Program-made: the position numbers and the translations under genes
Assembly: GCA_015039365.1 (NCBI GenBank)
Contig: WION01000006.1
Location: forward strand, 930,001-994,000
Origin: Amanita rubescens
Lineage: Eukaryota; Basidiomycota; Agaricomycetes; Agaricales; Amanitaceae
DNA length: 64,000 nt
Direction of reading: 5' to 3'
In this document: positions 23,532-33,990 of the stretch, piece after piece
How the letters are laid out: the number at the start of each line of letters is the position of its first letter
Position numbering within the stretch: the first letter of the stretch is position 1
The notes under the pieces: model-generated
Seen by the model: the letters and a program-made list of their open reading frames with translations, nothing else
Told to the model about the DNA's origin: nothing
The model's database searches: none

Positions 23532-26500
23532 CTAACATGGACGTTTAAATTTCTTGTTTGTATAACCACCCGTAACTCGCCCCATACCCAACCGTCGTTT
23601 TAATCCTTGCCTATCAGTCTCTGATGGACTAGCAGCAAGACTTTCAGAGCTGTTCAACGCTGTCACAGGCTCGTCCCCCAATTCATCTTGACTACACTGA
23701 CTAGTGTGCGGTGTTCCTGGCATGTTCTTCGCTTGACTTACATACGTATTACGAGCAAGGGCTGCGGGCCGTTCTTCTCTTCTTGGCTCTGGGAAATCAT
23801 AATACAAGTCTTGCGAATCATTAGAGCCATTCGGCATAGCCCATGTAGGGTCGGGGGCTACAGGTTGTGTCATGAGACGCGTGTCCCGATGCGAGTTTGA
23901 TATGCCGTTGTGTAATGTTGGTGGTCCAAGATTATTCGGTGGTACGCTTGACCGCACACTGTGGATCGGCTCTTCCACTTGGTTACCTGCAACTAGTGAT
24001 GCCTGCCGTGTGGACGCAGTTGTGTTTTCCGATCTTGACCAGAGCATTTCGGTTCGCGACGCGGACGCGTCGACACCACGATTCACAAAGGGTACACTTG
24101 AAGACATGCTTGATGGATTTTGGTTCTGATTATCATTCATACGTTGCAAAGTGTGGAATAACAGCATCCGATTCGACGTTTGAAATGATGGCATCGGCGC
24201 TTCCGTCCGTGGTACGCTTGACTGTACGGTGCAGACTGGCTTGTCTAGTCGATTGTCTGTAACTGAGGATGGGTGCCGCGCAGGTGCAATTGTATTCTCC
24301 GATCTTGACGAGAGTACTTCGATTGGTGACGTGGATGCATTGACAGCCAATGGATTACGATTCACAAAAGGTGTATTTGGGGGCATGGTTGATGAACTAG
24401 GTCTTATATTTTGGTTCCTTTGATCATCATGCATACGCTGCAAGGTGTGGAACAGCAACATTCGATTCGATGTTTGAAATGATGGCATCGGCGCTTCCGT
24501 GGAGATTGGCTTGTCTAGCCGATTGCCTATGACTGAGGATGCCCGCGCAGGTGCAATCGTATTCTCCGATCTTGACGAGAGTACTTCGGTCGGTGACGTG
24601 GATGCATTGACAGCCAACAGATTACGATTCACAAAAGGTGTATTTTGGGACATGGTTGACGAACTAGGTCTTGTATTTCGATCATCATGCATACGCTCCA
24701 AGGTGTGGAATAGCAGCATCCGATTCGATGTTTGAAATGATGGCATCGGCGGATCCGTTGTACGCTCTTGTTGTAAGTTTGCGTTTTGTCTTGGCACCGT
24801 ATCTGGGGGCTTCATAGAATCCTCCCGTGTTCTTATCTCTGGGTACGACGACTCTGTCGCGTGACTGGCACGATTCTCAATAGCGTCATAACTGTGGAGT
24901 CGAGAAGTCAATAGTGACTTCAGATAAGAACCGAAGAGACGAACTACTCAACGACCCTCCGTGAAACTTCGGCCTCGTCAGGAATCTCTCGACGTAAAAG
25001 GTTTGACAATGCAATGCGGTCTTCTGCATCCAATTCTGGGCATTCGTACGTGAGAATATCCTGGGGCCCCAGATAATCATCAAATGCTGCAGCACAGAAT
25101 GCTAATCAACCATACTGGGTTTTTGATGAAAACGCTTTCCACAAAATGGCTTCGACTGGTATCCACCGTTCTCCCGGCTACATTTCGCCGCTGGGCGTGG
25201 GTCAAGTATAAGAGCCCCTGAGCTCTCGTACACGCCACATAAAGCAACCGTCTGATGTTTATCATTACCAAATAGCTGGGGATCGGGAATCACTCCACCT
25301 TTCCTCCTCAATGTCCTCTGACCGAGACAATGGAAACGTTCCTTGTTCGACTAATGAAAAGTCAGAAATTACGCGATAATAGCGCGTGGTTGACTAAACC
25401 TGATGGTATCATTACGACTGGCCATTCCAGACCTTTTGCTGCGTGGCATGTCGCTATTGTCACTTTCTAAAATGCTTTTAAGTGTTGCCAAAAATGCGTG
25501 GGGAATATATCTCACGCTTTCAGCGGAAGTGGTAGCATCCGACTTATTGTCCCCTTCGGACGACAATGACGAGGCTTGTACGAACAAACGCAATGGTGTG
25601 TCTCTGCAATATTCAGTCAATTGGAAATTTTGGACTTTATTCTACGCACCTGGACCCTACGTCGCGCTCGGTAGGGACATTTCTTCTTGCCAAGTCTTCG
25701 GCGTCTAACCCTACCTCAGTTGCAAAGTTAATCAACTCCTCCACGTTTGCCCAACGACTCTCCCAATCCGTTTGTGTCTTCTTGAGATGCTCCGCGTAGT
25801 CTATTAACAAAAGTAAGTGTCGGAGAAGATCTGCGGGAGACGTTCTCTATGGGCGACGTGAGGAAAAATCCAGGTTGAAGGCGGGCGCTTGTACCTTCTG
25901 AGCCAAATCGCGCAACGTGCGGATGGTGTTGACAAACGAATTAATCTTCCGCTTCACAGGTGGCTTGATATCAGGAATTTTTCCATCATAAATGCGTTCA
26001 AGCACTTCTAAATGGGATACACCACTTATCTCGGCCTTTGAGGCAATCTCGAGAAGGGTCTGAATGGGTTAGGTAGGCGAAGTGTTTTCAACAAGGCATG
26101 TTCACCTTTTCTCCGACGCCTCGGCTTGGGACATTTACTGCTCGCGCAAAGGCGGGATAGAATTGAGGATTGTCCACGAGTTGCAGGTACGCTAACAGAT
26201 CTTTGACCTAGATTCATGTTAATTGAAAGTATGAGCTTTTGACGAATGATATACCTCTAATCTTTCAAAGAACCGATGTCCTCCCAGTATTTGGCATGGA
26301 ATGCCCTCTTTTTGCAGAGCTCTTTCAATTACGCGGGACAAAGCATTGAATCTGACTAGGCATTTCATGAGACTCAGTTTTACGCAAAGAATCAGACAAT
26401 TACTGAACGAAGAATGGCGAAGTCTGAAAACTGGAGTAATCCCCCCATATATGCTATCACACGTTTGATTTCGTCAGCGATAAAAGAGGATTCATCGACC

Positions 26501-27905
26501 TCGGTAGCGCAAGATCGCAGCGTCGGCAGTTTTCCTAGCGGATGCGATGTGTGAAGCGACTTTTGGATGCGTTTTTTGTCTAGTAATAATTTTATTAGGA
26601 TCCGTAGAATCGGAAATACATGCTAACCTTCGGAGATGATGCCGAGACTTAAACGGAGGATTGCACCAGTAGAGCGATAATTTTCCTCCAAATGTATTTC
26701 TTGTGTTCCTGGAAAATCTAGAGCGACACGTTGAGAAAACTGGGATTAAGAAAGGAATGAATCCAACCTCTCTTCATATTAGCCAAGTTTTCAACCTCAG
26801 CTGAACGCCAGCCGTATACTATATACTAGTCAGTGACGATTTCGATAGCCAAAGGGCTACTCGCTTGACTGATCTGGATCGCCGACAATAGTGACGCAAT
26901 TCCTATGGGCAATCGTTCGCATAAGGTCATATTGAATAATGTTTGTATCTTGACTTTCGATGCTATCAGTATCAAGAAATCATGCATAGGCGATAGAACA
27001 CACAATTCGTCAACAAGAACATGCTGACACCAGTTGACTGCATTCCTGTGTGCCTTGAACATTTTGACGCCAAACAACAAGAGATCGTCAAAGTCCAACG
27101 AGTTGTTCAGCCGAAGCAATCTTTCGTATTCAATGTATGTTTCGGCTGCTATTTTCTCGATGATTTCTGGAGGATACATCTCTTCAAACGAAGTCCTCCC
27201 CCGTTCTCGGAGCTTATCCTCAACGTCGGCCGCGAATCCTTCGGCGGTGACGCTTTTAGCTTTCGCTTGAGAGATCTTTGACATGATCACGCCTTCCTTC
27301 ACCGTCATATTTCTCGCAGCAAGCATCTTCGCATATTTTTTGAGCAGCTGTTTTATAATTCTCTTGCTGCATAGTGATCAAACTAAGTTCAAACAGACCT
27401 TCGAAATGAGCACAGACATACCTTTCATCGGCATCGCATATGCTAAAGTTGTCCGATAACGCAATAGTATGAGCATATCTCCGGAGGAACTGGGCGCACA
27501 GCGCGTGGAACGTCCCCATCTTAACTTCTCCGACCCGGTTCTTACCTAGTATCTTCTTTAGTCGTTCTCTCATCTCGTTTGCAGCCTTGTTTGTAAAAGT
27601 AACTGCGCATATAGATGATGGTGGAATAGAATGTCGTAAAATTAGATGAGCAATGCGAGACGTTAGAACCTGAGGCATTCGTGTCAAAAGAAAAGAAGAG
27701 CTTTGGGCAACATTCCGACGTTGGCGGAATTCACCTTTGTCTTGCCGCTTCCTGGCCCAGCCAGAATTTGTAATGGTACATGAGGTGGGTGCTCGACCGC
27801 TGAATAAGCAAGATCAGATATGTTCACAGGATATTACTGTTTCTAACCTCGCAACTGAGCAATATTGAGCGAGTTCAAGTACGAGTCCGGTGGTAAACTA
27901 GCCAT
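23532..27905 (-). CDS. SRS2: Srs2/UvrD-type superfamily 1 DNA helicase with triplicated C-terminal repeat
   Basis: A 3'-5' SF1A helicase expected to strip Rad51 filaments and act in recombination and replication repair in the nucleus. The start at 27905 gives MASLPPDSYLNSLNIAQLR. The P-loop LAGPGSGKTK, then VLTSRIAHLI after an intron, lies near 27640-27780. Motif Ia is ICAVTFTNKAANEMRERL, and TFHALCAQFLRRY follows. SLDFDDLLLFGVKMF and HVLVDE(FQDT-type motif II) lie near 26950-27080. Motif V is TCHAAKGLEWPVVMIPS near 25390-25465, joined through an intron to VEQGTFPLSRSEDIEEER. Motif VI is RLLYVACTRAQGLLYLTHAQ. The C-terminal exon (23532-24895) carries three repeats beginning MPSFQTSNRMLLFHTL and ends in a conserved-looking basic tail GMGRVTGGYTNKKFKRP. 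Many small introns lie between. The helicase core is recognised with high confidence. Confidence 0.85.
23926..24746 (-). repeat. Three tandem coding repeats in the helicase tail
   Basis: Repeat starts (codon for the Met of MPSFQTSNRMLLF) are at 24744-24746, 24486-24488 and 24192-24194, giving units of 258, 294 and about 270 nt. Each unit also contains PFVNR, a Ser-rich LSSRSENT segment and a basic-acidic end. Units 1 and 2 are nearly identical; unit 3 is more diverged. The repeat lies wholly inside the last large exon. Confidence 0.9.
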
Positions 27906-28285
27906 GGTGGTAACTCGGACTTGGACGCGTACGCGCCCTAATTGCGCATGTTGATCACGCGACCGCGTCACGTTGAATTACCGGCTAAAAAATGGTACCG
28001 GCTCGGGTTATCTTGTCCTCCCTCCTAAACTAACCGACTAACCAACTGACAAATATTTCGCTTGTTTTTCATTACGTAGCCTGGCGCGTGAACTGCGCGC
28101 GGCCCAGTTACAACACCACGACGGATGGAATGTAGCATGCACGCAAGTGCCTTACATTTTCCTCGTACCTTCATGATGCAGACAATCACCCAGTTATACT
28201 CGGGAACAACAAATATGTATTTTCTACCCAATTGTTGTACAGCTATAGTCATTGTATTACAAGGTAGTCATCGTCGAGGAGACGC

Positions 28286-28498
28286 TTAGCAGGTGCAACT
28301 GTAATGTCTCAGTTAATCCACTAATACTTCATAAGAAACAGGGAACGTGCCTGTCGCCGCAGTTACACTTGTCGCCGCATGTACATCCGGCGTTGGAACA
28401 TCCGTAGGAGACGGGGACATCAACGTTCTGCACAATGGAAACATTGGTTAGTATGAGTCAGTATCATGGTAAAGCATAACACTACTAACAGCGTGCAT
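28286..28498 (-). CDS. Metallothionein (32 residues, seven Cys)
   Basis: A small cysteine-rich protein expected to bind Cu(I) or other soft metals in the cytosol. Three exons: 28490-28498 (MHA), 28351-28427 and 28286-28298. Together they give 99 nt, 32 residues plus stop. The Cys pattern is C-x4-C-x-C-x3-C-x-C-x3-C-x-C, with CGDKCNCGDSCTC at the C-terminus, matching short fungal copper thioneins. Intron 1 (28428-28489) is GTTAGT...GTGCAG with an ACTAAC branch. Intron 2 (28299-28350, 52 nt) starts with GC rather than GT and ends ACATTACAG. A GT donor four bases downstream would replace the last CTC motif with an unrelated tail. A TATA-like ATAAAAGG on the minus strand (about 28579-28588) and a CT-rich start region sit just upstream. 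The gene is below usual ORF-length cutoffs. Confidence 0.75.
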
Positions 28499-28578
28499 TA
28501 TGAGAGTTGGTTTGTGAGGATGAGAAGAATTCAGATATTGGTCTTGGAAGCGACTGCCGTTTCACCCCAAGGAAGCCA

Positions 28579-28588
28579 GCCTTTTATG
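28579..28588 (-). promoter_or_regulatory. TATA-like element of the metallothionein gene
   Basis: On the minus strand the sequence reads ACATAAAAGG, 80-90 bp before the MHA start codon. A pyrimidine-rich stretch (TTCTTCTCATCCTCACAAACC) lies between them, as in many fungal promoters. It fits a strongly inducible small gene. Confidence 0.5.
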
Positions 28589-29123
28589 TTCTTTTCGCGC
28601 CCTGAGGCATTTTCTGTAGCGAATGAGAAGCGAGCACCTTTGCACCACCTGATCAGATTAGTGACGTTTACTAAATTGATCTTTATCAGCATGGGAGTCA
28701 AATTTCCCTAGGGCCCTATGAGTCAAGCATGTGTAAGGAACTGTAAGGAACTAAAGAAACAAACGGCAGGTCAGTTTGATGATGCATAATGATCGGCGCT
28801 GGTTCAGAAAATGCCTCAACTCAATATCAGCCACGTGGCGAGTTGACCGATCGTTTGGGTTGCTCAGGCTAAAGGTTATTGTTTTAAGAATGGCAAATGC
28901 CACATCATGCCATGATGGAGCATGCCCACATTGCCCAGACGCCTCCAGATGCACATCTTTGTAAATGGAGATATGGGCATAACGTACAAGTGTGATGAAG
29001 CTATGTATGTACTTAAGTGGAGGAGCTCGAGATCCGGAAATTTCGACGGCTAGGATCAAAGGGGTGTAAGATAGAATTATACGATTATATGGTATGCAAG
29101 TTATAACACAGTCTAGAATTCCA
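28589..29123. other. Spacer between metallothionein promoter and sHSP 3' end
   Basis: No gene recognised. The metallothionein upstream control region should lie at its left side. A short repeat (GTAAGGAACT, twice near 28733-28752) was the only pattern noticed. Confidence 0.4.
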
Positions 29124-29682
29124 TCAAACGACGGATATCTTTTTGATTGTCGTCTCAGGTGTGGACCTGGGGAAGGTGACGGTCAAAATACCATTTTCCA
29201 TCTTCGCTGCAATTTGATCATCCTGGGCAATGATCAGAACTAATTTATCACGAACAATAAATTGTTCTTACCGTCACGCCTCGGGGGAGCTGCAAAGTTC
29301 TAGCAAACTTCCCATATCTCCGTTCTCGCATGGCGTAGCCACTCTCGTCATGGCCAGAAGAGATTTGACTTTCGCCAGATATAGTCAAGCGGCCGTTGTG
29401 AACGTCGATTTGGACATTCTCCTTGGAAAGACCAGGGAGTTCAAACGTCGGGGTTATAGTGTTGGAGTCTACATTCTCATGTAGGTCCATTCTATGGGTG
29501 TTCAGTCAGATGTTACTAGTTCGATAACGGATTAGTATTCACCTTGGCCTTAGAGTCCTTTGAAAAGCTGCGGCAGACCTACATTTGGTACGGTCATTTA
29601 CTCCGCGATGCGCGACGAAAGCATCGCTGAAGAGGCGGTCAAATCCGTAAAAGGGTTCATAGAAGAACACGGAAGTTGACAT
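29124..29682 (-). CDS. Small heat-shock protein HSP20
   Basis: An ATP-independent holdase of the alpha-crystallin family, cytosolic. The start at 29682 gives MSTSVFFYEPFYGFDRLFSD, the usual FFY-P-F-DRLF leader. After an intron the protein reads RMDLHENVDSNTITPTFELP, GLSKENVQIDVHNGRLTISG and ERRYGKFARTLQLPRGV, the core strands of the domain. A last intron leads to DDQIAAKMENGILTVTFPRS and the tail TIKKISVV, stopping at 29124-29126. In place of the C-terminal IxI/V peptide it ends KKISVV. Size and architecture match fungal class I sHSPs. A TATA box and a canonical heat-shock element lie upstream. It is divergent from the metacaspase gene. Confidence 0.92.
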
Positions 29683-29739
29683 GCTTAGACTTTGGAAAGA
29701 GCGCTTTGAAGTTTTGGTTGAGTAGAGGGCGAGCAGCGC

Positions 29740-29752
29740 CGCCCTTTATATA
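29740..29752 (-). promoter_or_regulatory. TATA box of the sHSP gene
   Basis: The minus strand reads CCAGGTATATAAAGGG, about 60 bp before the sHSP start codon, a near-perfect TATA context. Confidence 0.65.
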
Positions 29753-29842
29753 CCTGGCGTATAACATTCCTTCTTGAATGAGCCACTGACCCAGGACTTT
29801 ACGGAGCCCAGTAGAGTGATCCGCAGACTTGGAGTTGTGTGA

Positions 29843-29857
29843 CGAACATTCTAGAAG
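29843..29857. promoter_or_regulatory. Heat-shock element (three alternating nGAAn units)
   Basis: The sequence CGAACATTCTAGAAG carries GAA at 29844-29846, TTC at 29849-29851 and GAA at 29854-29856, the spacing bound by an HSF1 trimer. It lies about 165 bp before the sHSP start and about 135 bp before the divergent metacaspase start, so it could serve either gene. Confidence 0.75.
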
Positions 29858-29987
29858 AGTACGACACCCTCGCTGACCCTGGCGTCCATGGAATTTCAGT
29901 TGCACTGCCATTGGCCGACAGTGGCTGTACCGTCTACTCACTGTCACTTCGTTATCGACTCCTCTCAGCGCTGACCACATTTGCGAT

Positions 29988-32531
29988 ATGAATTACGGCT
30001 ACGGTTCAGATAAGAAGTATGTTGGACTCAACTATCTCTGAATTTCTTTTTACTTGATCATGAACACTCAATAATCAATATTTTACAGTTACGCGCCCCC
30101 TCCAGGGCCTCCGCCAGTGCACCATGGGTCAGTCAGATGTAGATATGCGCGACAGATGTCCGTAATTTGATATGTCATGTCTAGATATGCGCCTCCCCCA
30201 GGCCCTCCGCCTCCCCAGTGAGTCAGGTCTTTCGTGTGTAAACCTGTCTAACCTTTTCACGTTAGGTCTAGATATGTGCCTCCTCCGGGCCCTCCTACCC
30301 AGTGGGTCAAATCCTTGTGCATCATCTGACGCTTACACGTTGGGTCCAGTTATACACCTCCCTTTGGTTCGCCGCCTCCTCAGTGGGTCTAATCCTGTCG
30401 ATGATCGACTTATCTGACTTTTTTACGCGTCAGAACTGGATTTGCTCCTCCCCCAGGCCCACCACCCACTCAGTGAGTCATATTTTGCCAGGTGTGCGCC
30501 GATCTGACGTTCCGCAGGTTTGGCCTGCCACCTCCTTACAATCCATCTGGCTATCCTGGCCAAGGGTACCATCACGGTGGTTATCCGAATCCAGGACAGT
30601 CTTATAATCAATACGGTAGCCCGCCTCCGTACGTTCAGCCGATTCGACTGAGAGTGACAAATTGACTATTTTACCAGAGGAGGTTGGCCTGGACGCCCAG
30701 GTGTGTAACGTCTTTTGTTCGACTTTCCGGATACCCCAAGCTAAGTTCTTATCAGCTGCTCCTCCGATGGCTCCCCCAGAGGGCAATCAAACTTTTGGAC
30801 CCCCGACAGCGGGAGGAAACCAGCGGTTCTACCGATATTCGCAATGCAGCGGCAAGAAGAAGGCGCTCTGTGTAAGTTGGCCAACTTGAGCACTTCAATT
30901 GTTTATACTTTTAATAGATTGGCATCAATTATATTGGCCAGGAGAATCAGTTGGGGGGATGTATCAATGATGCATTGAATATGAGGAACTTCTTGTGTCG
31001 TATGTCTGAAGTTTACCTGCCATCCAATACTAATCTCTTGCAGGGCATTATGGATATAAAATGGAAGATATCGTATTGCTCCGAGATGACTCGCAAAATC
31101 CTAAGGAGCTTCCAACCAAGGATAATATGGTTAGCGAATGCGGCTTTTTCCCCGTTTGGTGCGCAAGCTGACGAGGATAAAGCTCAGGGCTATGCAATGG
31201 CTCGTGAGCGATCCCAGGCCTAATGACTCATTGTTCTTCCATTGTGAATCCGGTTTTTCCAGTTGATAAAACGAAACTGAAAGGCATCTCAGACTCAGGC
31301 CATGGTGGACAAACGCAAGATCTCAATGGTGATGAAGACGATGGCTTTGATGAAGGTATGTATTGGCACCTTTTCTCCCGGAATTCTATTCATGGTCATC
31401 TTAGTCATATATCCCGTGCGTCGTCATACTGTGCGCGACACCAGGCGACACCTGACTTTAATCGTCTGCATCAGGTTGATTACAAAAAACGTGGCCACAT
31501 CGTTGACGATGTAAGTAGTTCGAGAGTTGGCCATAGCTATTCTTCCGACATTTTGACCATTAGGACTTGCACGAAATCATGGTTAAACCTTTGCCACCGG
31601 GATGCCGCCTTACTGCCATCTTCGATGTGAGCAAAATATTTCTAGAAAACTGATCTGATGCTCAATGATCTCATTTTAGTCGTGCCATTCAGGAACCGCG
31701 CTGGATCTACCATATGTTGTAAGCCTGTTCTGTTTGCTTAAGCAGCACTGGGCTCATTACGTTCTTTTAGTATTCAACCGAAGGTAAAATCAAGGAACCT
31801 AATCTGATGGCGGAAGCAGGAAAGGGCGCGCTATCGGTTTTTACTGCTTATGAGCGTCACAATATCCTGGGCGCTGTCAAGGGTGCAGTGGATCTTGTCA
31901 AAGTTGCAACAGGCAATACTCGCCAAGCTCAAGCTCAAAGGACAACCAGGCAGACCAAAACGAGTCCAGCAGATGCTGTATGTTTCTAATCTCAGTACAA
32001 GCCGAGGCATGACACCATCCCCAGATCTCGTGGGGCGGATGCAAAGATTCGCAAACTAGCGCTGATACACAAGAGGCGGGTCGAGCAACGGGCGCGATGA
32101 GTTATGTACGCGTCTACACCATTTTAATGCAATCGCATGCTGAATCGTTCTTGGTCACCTAGGCATTCATCACCTCTCTTGGTAAGTTTTTGACCGCACT
32201 CTCATGATCTCTTCTAAAACGGATGTCCAGAGCAAAATCCACAACAAACCTATCAGCAATTGCTCGTTAACATCCGAAATATTCTCAGCGGAAAGTACAG
32301 CCAGAAACCTCAGGTGTGTATCGCTCTTCGTTACTAGACCGCCAGTTGATCACTTATATGTCAGCTTTCGTGTTCACACCCAATGGTAAGGTTAATACAC
32401 ATGCCATCTGCACGTTTCATTTACCTTGTTTAAAGGATACAAACATCTTATTCATATATCATGTCTTATGTACATTATTTCGTCTCGCTCCTGCACCGCC
32501 ACCCTGTCTCCCACATTGCTGCACAGTCTGA
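29988..32531 (+). CDS. Metacaspase with proline-rich prodomain
   Basis: A caspase-like cysteine protease cleaving after Arg/Lys, involved in stress, proteostasis and cell death. The start is MNYGYGSDK. The prodomain is encoded by a row of 30-39-nt exons, each a YAPPPGPPP-type unit, followed by a Gly/Tyr/Pro stretch. The p20 domain reads GKKKALCIGINYIGQENQLG then GCINDALNMRNFL. The catalytic His is in FFHYSGHGGQTQDLNGDEDD (codon near 31303), formed by joining FFH to YSGHGG across an intron. The catalytic Cys is in AIFDSCHSGTALDLPYV (near 31684), also split by an intron. A p10-like part, SYAFITSLEQNPQQTYQQLL and SGKYSQKP, ends QLSCSHPMDTNILF. The last exon runs about 25 residues past the usual end into sequence that overlaps a duplicated fragment of another gene, so the true stop is uncertain. 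Confidence 0.88.
30089..30472 (+). repeat. Tandem exon-intron units (microexon array) in the metacaspase prodomain
   Basis: Five consecutive exons at 30089-30127, 30185-30217, 30272-30301, 30350-30382 and 30434-30472 (39, 33, 30, 33, 39 nt) each code for one Y/F-x-PPPGPP-type unit. Every exon length is a multiple of three and all introns interrupt codons after the second base. Donors are alike (GTGAGTC or GTGGGTC) and several acceptors share TCTAG or TCCAG. The whole exon-plus-intron period is about 80-95 nt. Confidence 0.8.
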
Positions 32532-32621
32532 CCGTAACAAGACTTCACCAGACACCAAAGGCGAGTAATGTTCATCTCCTGGGCACAGCCTTTGTTAGCA
32601 AACTGACAGGGCGCAGATTAT
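32527..32621 (+). pseudogene. Copied fragment of the gamma-glutamylcyclotransferase-like gene
   Basis: About 95 nt here (CTGACCGTAACAAGACTTCA ... AAACTGACAGGGCGCAGATTA) closely match 38246-38345 of the intact gene, covering the end of its first intron, its short second exon and its second intron. Similarity stops on both sides. The copy has small gaps and cannot encode the protein. It overlaps the presumed last exon of the metacaspase. Confidence 0.7.
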
Positions 32622-32734
32622 CAGGCGATGATCCGATGAGGTCAGCGCTTTCATTACTGTGCGTATTTCCTCCGTTCTACCATTATCGAGTGCCAACCGA
32701 CGAATGTGACAAGATGAACGTTGGATTAAAGACG

Positions 32735-33990
32735 TTATTTCTCTTTCGTAGGGCTGATCATTGTGCAGGGAGGGGTGGTAAACCCGTGTAAATGGAGATG
32801 TTCCAGTAAAGGCGCAGTGAACATCGTGGCAAAGGTTAAAGAGATTTCGAGAAGCCGAAGGCGAGGAAGGCGTATAATGGGAAGCTGGGAATGAGGCATG
32901 ATGCGGTGGAAGGTGGTGATGACGTGTAACTGTTCAATATTTTCTAATTGGGATAGAACTCCCCACATATTATTGCTGTAGTAGTCGCCAAACTCTTTGC
33001 AGGACATTTTGAGCTTTGTCAGTTGTGACCAAGGGAATTGCCATGTTGGCCGCCCGCATTTGAAGAGGGCTACTAGATCAAGTTCAATTAGGTGCGGCGC
33101 GATTTGGAATGCATTATACTGCATCGGGGCTAGGGAATGGGGTATAGACACCTCCACCGGCGACATAGACGACTGGTGGATCACTGCCAGCGTTGAAGCA
33201 GCATCTCTGTCTTCCTGGCGCCGCCTGAGCCTCACGAATCAGAAGTTGCCCTCGCTTGGCTGCAGTATCGGTATAAGAAACACAAAACTCGACCGTAACT
33301 GTTCGTTCATATCCTCGCCTTTGTCTGTCCAATCTGACCACCGAATTTAACAGCGACCATAACCGCGTATTCATCAGTAGCCGCTAATATTCCCCATCAT
33401 ATGTAAATCAAAGTGGGTGACGCCGAGGCCTCTCCACTTACAAGCCAAAGGTGCACCTTCAAATTCTTACCTCTTCTCCTGCAACCTGATGGTCTATGAC
33501 AGCATCGTGCGATGAACAGCTATTAATGGATTTCTGTACGAAGGCATGACAATACGCAGAGGCTAATAAGGCAAAAAATTGCTTCGTGGGAGACCTTGTC
33601 GTGCACATCGACATGGAACAAGGAGGACCTATTGCGACCCTTTCCCACTGACTTGGGCTCTCTACCACGCAACGATGGTGTATGTGGGCTGCGCATCCTG
33701 TACGGCGCAAGGATGGATTCGAAAACAGGTCATGCAGGGCACCGAGGTCACGATTTGGATAATGGTGGGCAAAGGGTGCCATGGATAGAGGATGTGACCA
33801 ACGCCGCAGATGGAGCACTGAGGAAGTTGATGCGTTCGAATGGACGATTGCACCTCGATGCCTCTGACCTCACATCAGCACCAATGTTCGCCTGTTGTAG
33901 TAACAGCCCATACCGCAGAAATACCCAATGTGCAGAGGTACGGTCGCTGCTGCCATGCAACCTCTCGTATCGCAACTCACTTCCACAGGC
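32735..33990 (-). pseudogene. Degenerate F-box/LRR-like gene
   Basis: The minus strand at 32735-33150 reads LIELDLVALFKCGRPTWQFP, LTKLKMSCKEFGDY, LENIEQLHVITTFHR and LPRLRLLEISLTFATMF then LLEHLHLHGF, a leucine-rich pattern typical of agaricomycete F-box proteins. Upstream frames at 33459-33818 contain SQWERVAIGPPCS, like the CSxWRxVAI-S/P motif that follows F-boxes. The parts lie in different frames with stops between them, and no set of introns gave one clean product. I therefore read it as a decayed or poorly sequenced gene. No F-box helix was seen clearly. Confidence 0.4.

Noticed and set aside
28300..28350. Use of the GT four bases downstream as donor of the second metallothionein intron
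   Set aside because: It would end the protein RHLHLLSVSSTMTTL, which does not fit metallothioneins; the GC donor gives the expected CTC ending. It could still be a minor isoform.
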